Part shown: piece by piece, positions 16,652 to 22,086 of the stretch
How positions within the stretch are numbered: position 1 is the first letter of the stretch
Layout of the letters: the number at the start of each line of letters is the position of its first letter
NCBI GenBank assembly: GCA_910587495.1
Contig: CAJUMT010000017.1
Location: forward strand, 1 to 30,230
DNA from: an uncultured Lachnospiraceae bacterium
Lineage (GTDB): Bacteria > Bacillota_A > Clostridia > Lachnospirales > Lachnospiraceae
Length of the DNA: 30,230 nt
Direction: 5' to 3'
Program-made: the position numbers and the translations under genes
Notes under the pieces: model-generated
The model's database searches: none
Seen by the model: the letters and a program-made list of their open reading frames with translations, nothing else
What the model was told of the DNA's origin: nothing

Positions 16652-17698
16652 TTATCCAGAAGGATTTGGCTGTTCGCTTTGAAGCTCTGGCGAAAAGCGA
16701 TAATATAACAAATTATATAATCGTTTGAATATATTCTCCGGAAGATTAAAAATTCGAAAAATAGATTTTCCATTCATAGTAATATGTTCATAGGGCTTAA
16801 GTATATACTGTAAATCGTTGAAAAAATTAGTTAATATGTATCGATCATTGATTAATATAAAACATATTATGATGACTGCAAAAATATCATTTTTACCAAG
16901 TCCTGTGTTATATTCTTCATTGGTAATAATCTGATAAGAAAGATTTATAAGCGCCTTTTTGGGAAGAACAGGTAAATTATAAACATTAAAAGTTCTATTC
17001 CCGTGTGCAATTTTGTTTCTAAACTCTCGTAACAAATTTAGTGACTTGTTTAAAAATTCTTTTTGCTCTTCAATGCTTAAAATAGAAGAATTTATAAATT
17101 GGAGACAAAGTTCAGTCTTATCTGCTGCTTTTAAAATATTATACCATTTAATTGTCAAGCCAAAAGAGATAGTTGAAACTAAAATCCAGGCAGGAACATG
17201 ATTCTTGCTATTAGCATAATGAGCAACACTGGGGTTTATATGTTCCGAGCATAAAGATTTCTTAATTGATTTTAAAATATTATTTCGCCCCTTAGAAGAA
17301 TTGCTGTAATATCCGCGATAAAGATAATCTTGCGGATTTGTATTTGATAAATCATTTTTATCAGTGTAGACTCCATATTTTTGAGATACAAGGTATGAAA
17401 TTCTAGTCTTTAAATAGCGTTCTAAAAATAGAATATTTTTCAAAATAACACTATTTAAATTTGTATCAATAATATGTAATGTATATAGATTTTCAAATGT
17501 AGTCCCTTTTGTAAAAATATCTTTATTAGGAACAGAAAGAAATGTATTTTTGTATCCATTGACGATAGTGTAATATGATAATCCGCTTAACACTTTTTTT
17601 GCAAAATCATGGTTGTTTATAATAATATTTCTAGATTCCATGATTTCAATCTGTTCATCATAAGTTTTAAAAGGTTTATCGTATAGTCTTTGTTCCAT
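16652..17698 (-). CDS. AbiF-type Abi_2 family HEPN abortive-infection protein
   Basis: The 348-aa protein matches the Abi_2 (AbiD/AbiF) family in length and order. It opens RLYDKPFKTYDEQIEIMESR, then LSGLSYYTIVNGYKNTF, FLERYLKTRISYLVSQKYG, VPAWILVSTISFGLTIKWYN and the HEPN ribonuclease motif LREFRNKIAHGNRTF (R-N-x3-H). HEPN proteins of this family cleave RNA and cause abortive infection. I chose ATG 17698 because the family homology starts there; the longer ORF begins inside the RNA element. Its AAGGAGG sits inside a 15-bp hairpin, so translation may be blocked when the RNA folds. A strong promoter and a structured RNA lie directly upstream. The AT-rich sequence differs from the chromosome to its left. 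Confidence 0.85.
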   Translation of the reverse strand: MEQRLYDKPFKTYDEQIEIMESRNIIINNHDFAKKVLSGLSYYTIVNGYKNTFLSVPNKDIFTKGTTFENLYTLHIIDTNLNSVILKNILFLERYLKTRISYLVSQKYGVYTDKNDLSNTNPQDYLYRGYYSNSSKGRNNILKSIKKSLCSEHINPSVAHYANSKNHVPAWILVSTISFGLTIKWYNILKAADKTELCLQFINSSILSIEEQKEFLNKSLNLLREFRNKIAHGNRTFNVYNLPVLPKKALINLSYQIITNEEYNTGLGKNDIFAVIIICFILINDRYILTNFFNDLQYILKPYEHITMNGKSIFRIFNLPENIFKRLYNLLYYRFSPELQSEQPNPSG

Positions 17699-17703
17699 AA
17701 ATG

Positions 17704-17775
17704 TTGAAAACCTCCTTACCTGTGAAGGTAAGGAGGTTTTCTCCAGTCGCCTTGGGCGGCAACCATTTCTATTAC
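17704..17775 (-). ncRNA. abiF-like structured RNA upstream of the HEPN gene
   Basis: From a predicted start near 17774 the minus strand forms two hairpins. One is a 6-bp stem, GUUGCC with GGCGAC (17758-17763 and 17746-17751). The other is a perfect 15-bp stem with a 6-nt loop (17727-17741 with 17706-17720), followed by a U-rich run. A TTGACA/TAAGAT promoter with a 17-nt spacer precedes it. The arrangement, a short RNA just upstream of an Abi_2/AbiF gene, fits the abiF RNA motif known from comparative genomics, reported to act as an RNA antitoxin of AbiF. The match to that motif is by layout, not by alignment. Confidence 0.65.
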
Positions 17776-17780
17776 CATAT

Positions 17781-17809
17781 ATCTTACCATCACAAATTAT
17801 TTTTGTCAA
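17781..17809 (-). promoter_or_regulatory. Promoter of the abiF-like RNA/abiF unit
   Basis: A perfect TTGACA (17804-17809) and TAAGAT (17781-17786) are separated by 17 nt on the minus strand. The -35 box overlaps the last codons of the upstream 139-aa gene. Confidence 0.75.
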
Positions 17810-18225
17810 GCCAGTTTAACAGGATCACCGATTTTGATTAGAGGTTCAACAGGTTTTAGTTCCTGAATGTCAGATTGATCGATATTTAGCGGAATATATG
17901 TTGTATATTCATGTTCTAGTAAAGGAGAAACTGTAAAAATTGATTTAGTTTTTGTTACTGTTTTATTTTTTTTGCAAATTGAATATTGAAATTCAGTACG
18001 GATTACTTCGACTTCGTCTTTTACATATATATAATGACAAAGATCAGTTCCGTCAAAGTTTTTGATCATTTCCCCAAGTTCATATATTTGTATTTTATCT
18101 CCAAGTTGCAGAACATCTTTTCCGATATTTACTAATAATGTACGATTATCAATAATACGGATTACATTTCCAATACATTCAGATCCATATTGCTTTTTTT
18201 GTTTTTCAAGTATTTCATGTGTCAT
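17806..18225 (-). CDS. Hypothetical protein (139 aa)
   Basis: No family is recognised. The protein is soluble and beta-rich, with segments such as GNVIRIIDNRTLLVNIGKDV and LQLGDKIQIYELGE that suggest a small barrel (S1 or OB-like). A second half contains KTVTKTKSIFTVSPLLEHEY, and the end KPVEPLIKIGDPVKLA again looks like a barrel strand pattern. AAAAGGAAA precedes the ATG. Its 3' end carries the promoter of the AbiF unit, so the two genes are adjacent but separately promoted. A link with defence is only positional. Confidence 0.65.
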   Translation of the reverse strand: MTHEILEKQKKQYGSECIGNVIRIIDNRTLLVNIGKDVLQLGDKIQIYELGEMIKNFDGTDLCHYIYVKDEVEVIRTEFQYSICKKNKTVTKTKSIFTVSPLLEHEYTTYIPLNIDQSDIQELKPVEPLIKIGDPVKLA

Positions 18226-18254
18226 ATTAATTTCCTTTTCAAATAAATGATCTA

Positions 18255-18657
18255 TTATTGATTAACGGTTTTTTGTTTTTCGATAGTATTCGATACAGAT
18301 GAATCCTTTTTCTGTACATTCATTGAGCGACTTTTTATATATGCCGTTTCTGCTTCTTCCGCTGTCATATTGGCAGCAGATGGGTTTTGACCGGCGTCGT
18401 GGGTACGGATTTTATCTGCTAGGCTGAGAATAAAATCATTAGCGGCCTTTTTTCATCTGCGTTCAGATTGTAGTACAGCTTAAGCGCTTCGATCGCCAGG
18501 GCGTCTCCGTCCTGCAGGAGGGAAGAAGCGGCTTTTGAGAAGACATCTTCTTTTGGGATCTCTACAAACATACCGCCTTCCCCGGTGCGGAGCTAAGTCT
18601 CGTTGACGTTGAACTCACGGCAGATGGAAAAAATAATAGCATCGCTGGGGGAAGTTT
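18255..18657 (-). pseudogene. Broken XRE-type regulator (C-terminal part)
   Basis: Conceptual translation gives SDAIIFSICREFNVNET, a stop where the family has Trp, then LRTGEGGMFVEIPKEDVFSK and LLQDGDALAIEALKLYYNLN. A one-base deletion in an A-run near 18456 then shifts the frame, and AANDFILSLADKIRTHDAGQ follows in the new frame. This is the second half of phage XRE regulators of the 'NETWLRTGEGxMF' type. The HTH part is missing and another stop lies just upstream. It is clearly inactive. Confidence 0.75.
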
Positions 18658-18724
18658 GTCATAGTGTAACGGATCCGGCAGCAGGTGAGCGCAAGATTGC
18701 GCCGACGCAACCCAGATCAGCAGG

Positions 18725-18955
18725 TCAGGCAACTTTTGAATAATCAATAATTGAGATTTTACTGACAATCTTCTCCAGGTTATCCAGTATTTCATCAATT
18801 TTTTCCATTACAGAGCCTCTGAATACTACATCCCCGCATTGTACGCATTTCATGCAAGGTACATTTTCGATGATTACATAGCAGTTTTCCAATTGTGCAA
18901 AATATGTCGTTGTGCTTTCTTCCATTGATCCGCCTCTACAGCTTGTGCATCTCAT
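18725..18955 (-). CDS. YgiT-type zinc-finger protein (MqsA-like antitoxin), copy 1
   Basis: The 76-aa protein has two zinc-ligand groups, MRCTSC and VPCMKCVQCGDVVF, then a helical tail ending ISIIDYSKVA, as in YgiT/MqsA N-terminal-type antitoxins. AAAGGAG precedes the ATG. Such genes usually pair with a small toxin (DUF4258 or MqsR type). No toxin ORF is adjacent here. It is a paralogue of the gene at 21770-21997, and both are headed by a solitary CRISPR-like repeat within 40 nt upstream of the start. Confidence 0.8.
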   Translation of the reverse strand: MRCTSCRGGSMEESTTTYFAQLENCYVIIENVPCMKCVQCGDVVFRGSVMEKIDEILDNLEKIVSKISIIDYSKVA

Positions 18956-18990
18956 GATTTATGCTCCTTTCTAGTTTTCAGATCTTTTCC

Positions 18991-19022
18991 ATTTCAATCC
19001 ACGCTCTCGCATAGGGAGCGAC
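18991..19022 (-). repeat. Solitary type I-C-like CRISPR repeat unit R1
   Basis: The 32-nt unit on the minus strand starts GTCGCTCCC, with a GCTCCC/GAGAGC stem (one C-A mismatch) and loop TATGC. It ends in GTGGATTGAAAT, the typical 3' tag of type I-C repeats. ATGATAGT precedes it directly, as at R2 and R4. There is no second repeat at spacer distance and no cas gene. It lies between the Uma2 and YgiT copy 1 genes. Confidence 0.8.
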
Positions 19023-19060
19023 ACTATCATTACTGATTACAACTTTCCGTATGCGTGCTT

Positions 19061-19615
19061 CTACATCACATATGAGAGTAATTCTGCAATATTGATTTTC
19101 AAATCATCATAAATACACACAGGAATGATGTCGTCAAAGCTGTACTGGTTTGACATTTTCTCATGTTCAAAATCAAAAAGATTAACAGTATGTGTTTTGG
19201 GATTTATAATCCAGTATTCCCGTACTCCGGCAGAGCGGTATTTAAAAAGCTTTATTCCATAGTCCATTCGGCTTGTGCTGGGGGAAACGATTTCAATGAT
19301 CCAGTCAGGGGCGCCATTACAGCCTCGGTCATCCAGTTTATCTTTATCGCAGATGATAGAGATATCCGGTTCTACATAGTTTTTGCTGTCCTTATTCAGG
19401 AAGACGGCAAAGGGCGCAGGAAATACTTCACAGCCACCGTTATGTGCATTAATATAATTTGCTATTTTTCTGGACAGATTCATGACGATGCGCTGATGCA
19501 TGGTATTTGGCGGCGCCATATCATAGATCTGCCCGTCAATCAGCTCGGCGCGCTGTCCTTCTGGAAGGGCATAAATATCTTCGATTGTGTAATGATTGTC
19601 TTTGAGTAGCGGCAT
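19061..19615 (-). CDS. Uma2 family (DUF820) PD-(D/E)XK endonuclease-like protein
   Basis: The 184-aa protein belongs to the Uma2/DUF820 family. It shows YTIEDIYALPEGQRAELIDG (family opening), APPNTMHQRIVMNLSRKI, YVEPDISIICDKDKL, the PDWIIEIVSPSTSRMDYGIK catalytic region (D, E, K) and REYWIINPKTHTVNLFDF. I moved the start to ATG 19615, where AGAAAGGAG lies about 7 nt upstream. The longer frame to 19705 adds 30 residues with no family similarity. Uma2 proteins are nuclease-fold proteins of mostly unknown role, common in cyanobacteria and Firmicutes and often linked to mobile DNA. It is flanked on both sides by solitary CRISPR-like repeats (R1, R2). Confidence 0.87.
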   Translation of the reverse strand: MPLLKDNHYTIEDIYALPEGQRAELIDGQIYDMAPPNTMHQRIVMNLSRKIANYINAHNGGCEVFPAPFAVFLNKDSKNYVEPDISIICDKDKLDDRGCNGAPDWIIEIVSPSTSRMDYGIKLFKYRSAGVREYWIINPKTHTVNLFDFEHEKMSNQYSFDDIIPVCIYDDLKINIAELLSYVM

Positions 19616-19720
19616 AGTAAACTCCTTTCTATCTGGTATGTATTGTAACCGCAATTGGATCAGGCATTCATGATATCCCAGCATTCTGGATAGCTGGTTA
19701 ATCAATATTTAATAATTCCG

Positions 19721-19752
19721 ATTTCAATCCACGCTCTCGCATAGAGAGCGAC
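19721..19752 (-). repeat. Solitary type I-C-like CRISPR repeat unit R2
   Basis: This is the same 32-nt unit as R1 with a GCTCTC/GAGAGC stem, now perfect because C became T opposite A. It has loop TATGC and tail GTGGATTGAAAT. ATGATAGT precedes it. The stop codon of a relic repressor 3' end lies directly upstream on the minus strand. Confidence 0.8.
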
Positions 19753-19760
19753 ACTATCAT

Positions 19761-19824
19761 TAAAATTTTCTTCGTAATTCCACTACTTTTCCTAAAACCC
19801 GCACAGGCTTTTCTTCAATTTCCT
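19761..19824 (-). pseudogene. Relic of the S24 repressor 3' end, copy A
   Basis: The minus strand encodes EIEEKPVRVLGKVVELRRKF and a stop. This is nearly the same as the last 20 residues of the intact repressor (EIEEKPVRILGKVVELRRKF). A 20-nt stretch ending at 19822 is identical to the intact gene. The relic is squeezed between R3 and R2. Confidence 0.85.
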
Positions 19825-19829
19825 AGTTG

Positions 19830-19861
19830 ATTTTAATCCACGCTCCCACATAGGGAACGAC
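19830..19861 (-). repeat. Solitary type I-C-like CRISPR repeat unit R3 (most diverged)
   Basis: This 32-nt unit has stem GTTCCC/GGGAGC (one G-U pair), loop TATGT and tail GTGGATTAAAAT. GTGATAGT precedes it. The distance to R2 is 68 nt, filled by the repressor relic. Confidence 0.75.
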
Positions 19862-19904
19862 ACTATCACTGGAAGATACGTCTATATTTTTTCTATCACA
19901 GCTA
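19862..19904 (-). repeat. Relic flank shared with the DUF4041 gene 3' end
   Basis: The 40 nt next to R3 match the 40 nt next to R4 (22053-22094) with few differences, including the CTGTGA that holds the last codon and stop of the DUF4041 gene. R3 and its flank are therefore a copy of the R4 junction whose upstream gene has been lost. Confidence 0.7.
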
Positions 19905-19916
19905 ATTGCCGGACAA

Positions 19917-19940
19917 CCCCGATTCTATACAGAATCGGGG
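19917..19940. terminator. Hairpin downstream of the HicB remnant
   Basis: A perfect 10-bp stem (CCCCGATTCT with AGAATCGGGG) has a 4-nt loop. It lies 7 nt after the HicB stop on the minus strand. The T-tract is poor on both strands, so termination is uncertain. Confidence 0.45.
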
Positions 19941-19947
19941 TAATTGT

Positions 19948-20352
19948 TTAAACCTGCTGTGCCTGTTGGTAGAGGGCAGTTAAGACATCTTGAAGAACCT
20001 GCGAAAAATTAATGCGGTTATTTTCTGCAAAGGTATTGAGCCATGCAGGAATGGTAAGATTTTTTCTTACTGCTTTTTCGCCATATTTTTCAGAATAAGC
20101 GTCCATATCCAGGATCAGCATGCTTACAAACCCGCCAGGGTCGAGGATAATGCTTTCTAAAGGGCTTGCTTTGGGTGCAGGCTTCCCGTCATCCAGTTCG
20201 TCGAGAATCCAGCCGGATGCGGCATCGAAAACCTTGACGAGCTGGAAGCCATTCACAGAAATCTCTACACGGACTCCTGCAATATTCGAGCCGAACTTGA
20301 GAATGATACGCCAAATATGGAGCGCGTCAAGCTTCTGGCCAAGTCCGTCCAC
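19948..20352 (-). pseudogene. Truncated HicB-type antitoxin
   Basis: The C-terminal 80 residues are clearly HicB antitoxin. LDDGKPAPKASPLESIILDP is followed by MLILDMDAYSEKYGEKAVRK and LTIPAWLNTFAENNRINFSQ. The N-terminal ribonuclease-H-like half with its YxxxxPDLPGC motif is missing. Instead the frame runs into unrelated sequence (MDGLGQKLDALHIWRIILKF). No HicA toxin is present. It is most likely a dead remnant. A short open stretch on the plus strand (about 20290-20466, TPNMERVKLLAKSVHMES...) may be part of yet another gene fragment joined here. Confidence 0.65.
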
Positions 20353-20425
20353 ATGGAATCACACAAGGCAATCGACTTTGAGTTTATCATGCCCAGCGGA
20401 CAGTCAAAGAGGTTTAGCATCTTAA

Positions 20426-21190
20426 TTATGCAATCAGTTCCTCCGAAAAATCCTCTCTTTTTGACCATCTAACAGGAGTGACGTCATAATTTTTCATCGC
20501 CGTTGTAATAGCGGGAGAAATTTTTTTATCTATATCTTGGAAGAATACATATAGCTTAGACGATGATCCTTCTCTAGCTTGTTTTGTATCATTCCACAAA
20601 AACAGTATATTATTTGTTTTTGGTTGGTCAATATGGTTTACAACTTTCAAAATTCTTTCTGGCGCTTTTTTTGAACGTGGAACGAGAAAATCGTAATTTG
20701 TTGTTAAGCCACTTATTCCAGGAAAAGATATGTTCGGAGAATATCTAATTTCCTTTTTATCCAAATATGATTGAACATCTTCTATAAATAGAGATTGAAC
20801 AACGCTTTTTGACGTTCGGAATAAGTCACTCACTTTTATCATGCACTGAGTAAGCATATGAATTTTTTGATATAAATCATCTTTTGAGCATGATACGAAA
20901 AGTTCATCATCATCCATTTTTACACCATGACAAATTAGTATTTGATTAAAAATTTCCTTTCTTCTTTCGCTTGAAAAAAGATTAAAATTCGATAGATATA
21001 GTTCACTAAGGGTCTCTCCGTCATCTGTAATAATATACCCATCGCCTTCGGCTTTTACGAATATCTCGGTACAATCATTATTACGATCTAAATATGGCAA
21101 AGTCAGTCTTGTTACGTTACTAGTTATATTAAATTGCTTTGTATTGCCATATAACCATTTGAAATATCCGTCTTTAAAATTATTTTCCAT
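20426..21190 (-). CDS. DUF1828-type protein, partner of DUF6978
   Basis: The 254-aa protein is recognised by the DUF1828 layout. It begins with an aromatic-rich opening (FKDGYFKWLYGNTKQF). EGDGYIITDDGETLSELYLS (about residues 47-66) and RRKEIFNQILICHGVKMDDD follow. A DUF1829-like C-terminal half contains VPRSKKAPERILKVVNHIDQ, and the end has NYDVTPVRWSKRED. ATG 21190 sits 1 nt after the stop of the upstream gene, so translation is coupled. GTG 21202 is the alternative. Function is unknown. The family occurs in phages and accessory islands, and the pairing suggests a two-component defence or toxin-antitoxin-like unit (inference). Confidence 0.75.
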   Translation of the reverse strand: MENNFKDGYFKWLYGNTKQFNITSNVTRLTLPYLDRNNDCTEIFVKAEGDGYIITDDGETLSELYLSNFNLFSSERRKEIFNQILICHGVKMDDDELFVSCSKDDLYQKIHMLTQCMIKVSDLFRTSKSVVQSLFIEDVQSYLDKKEIRYSPNISFPGISGLTTNYDFLVPRSKKAPERILKVVNHIDQPKTNNILFLWNDTKQAREGSSSKLYVFFQDIDKKISPAITTAMKNYDVTPVRWSKREDFSEELIA

Positions 21191-21191
21191 A

Positions 21192-21635
21192 TTATACCAC
21201 ACTTTGCAAGGAAATATTTTCTATGTCAATATTGCACATTTCGCAAAAATCGGAAAAAACGATCATAAAATCATCTAGTTTCACAAATAGTTTACCACAT
21301 CCTCTGTCTAAATCATATACTTTACAACCAAATTCTTCATCATATATATGTATGTGGTTTCTGGAAGAAAAAGTTCCATCTGGAAACATATGAGGCCTGC
21401 AATCTATCTCTAATCTTACCATCATGGTTCCAGTGCTTTGATGCCGCGTCTGCAATTTCTTTTTTGTCAATGTTATAGAACTCTTTCTGTCTATGTCTAA
21501 GTAAAATATATCTTTTGTAGTTTTCGACAAAATTTTATATGGTTTTGCTTTTTCTCCTGAAGTAGGTAATATTATATTTGTATTTTCAAAATTTTTATCC
21601 AAATTTAACAGTCTTTGGAACTCTGCATCCGTCAT
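21192..21635 (-). CDS. DUF6978-like protein
   Basis: The 147-aa protein contains TDAEFQRLLNLDKNFENTNI, YKILSKTTKDIFYLDIDRKS, a conserved TMMVRLEIDCRPHMFPDGTF core with RNHIHIYDEEFG, and LDDFMIVFSDFCEMCNIDIE. I associate it with DUF6978, often found directly upstream of a DUF1828 gene, as here. GGAGG lies 8 nt before the ATG. The stop touches the start of the DUF1828 gene. Function is unknown. Confidence 0.7.
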   Translation of the reverse strand: MTDAEFQRLLNLDKNFENTNIILPTSGEKAKPYKILSKTTKDIFYLDIDRKSSITLTKKKLQTRHQSTGTMMVRLEIDCRPHMFPDGTFSSRNHIHIYDEEFGCKVYDLDRGCGKLFVKLDDFMIVFSDFCEMCNIDIENISLQSVV

Positions 21636-21697
21636 TCATTCCTCCAAAGAAAACACCAGTTCGTCTTTTCGATGTTTTTTTTGAAGGTTTTTCTATT

Positions 21698-21766
21698 CTA
21701 CTTTTCCAATTACTTTTCCTAAAATCCACACAGGCTTTTCTTCAATTTCATAAGAGCTTCCTTTAA
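21698..21766 (-). pseudogene. Relic of the S24 repressor 3' end, copy B
   Basis: The minus strand encodes SSYEIEEKPVWILGKVIGKVE and a stop, matching the repressor C-terminus in its first part. The 20-nt stretch ending at 21749 is identical to the intact gene and to copy A. The last codons have drifted. It lies between YgiT copy 2 and the DUF6978 gene. Confidence 0.8.
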
Positions 21767-21769
21767 TTT

Positions 21770-21997
21770 TTATGCAGCTTTTGTATAATCGACTACAGCA
21801 ATTTCGGTTAATGTATTTTTTAATTTTTCGAGGATGTTTTCAATTTTTTGGAGCGTTACACCATTTAGATATTCTTCCCCGCATTGTGTACATTTTGTAC
21901 AGGGAACATTTTTAATAATAATGAAACATCCACTGTATTCAGTCATATAAGTAGTGGTATCTTTTTTGATATCGCCTTTACAAGTAAAGCAGGTCAT
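21770..21997 (-). CDS. YgiT-type zinc-finger protein (MqsA-like antitoxin), copy 2
   Basis: The 75-aa paralogue of the gene at 18725 has MTCFTC and VPCTKCTQCGEEYL zinc-ligand groups and the tail IAVVDYTKAA. AAGGAG precedes the ATG, and R4 ends 23 nt upstream of the start. No toxin partner is visible. The DUF4041 nuclease gene is upstream in the same direction. It may act as an orphan DNA-binding or zinc-binding regulator. Confidence 0.82.
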   Translation of the reverse strand: MTCFTCKGDIKKDTTTYMTEYSGCFIIIKNVPCTKCTQCGEEYLNGVTLQKIENILEKLKNTLTEIAVVDYTKAA

Positions 21998-22020
21998 GCA
22001 TTAGTCTCCTTTCTTATTTT

Positions 22021-22052
22021 ATTTCAATCCACGCTCCCGTGAAGGGAGCGAC
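22021..22052 (-). repeat. Solitary type I-C-like CRISPR repeat unit R4 (closest to canonical)
   Basis: The 32-nt unit has a perfect GCTCCC/GGGAGC stem, loop TTCAC and tail GTGGATTGAAAT. It is essentially the canonical Firmicutes type I-C repeat. It lies between the DUF4041 nuclease and YgiT copy 2, with ATGATAGT directly upstream. No array and no cas genes are nearby. Confidence 0.85.
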
Positions 22053-22086
22053 ACTATCATAGGAAGATATGTCTATATTTTTTATA

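Noticed and set aside
17706..17741. Plain terminator for the 139-aa gene
   Set aside because: The hairpin lies downstream of a strong promoter that starts after the 139-aa stop, and overlaps the AbiF ribosome binding site. An RNA element of the AbiF unit explains more, although it may also terminate.
18562..18798. 78-aa minus-strand frame
   Set aside because: It crosses the end of the YgiT gene and the dead XRE gene in the wrong frame. The third-frame translation gives a clear XRE relic instead.
19721..19861. A two-repeat CRISPR array made of R2 and R3
   Set aside because: The 68 nt between them encode the tail of the repressor in frame with its stop codon, and are twice the usual I-C spacer length. 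No cas genes or further repeats are present.
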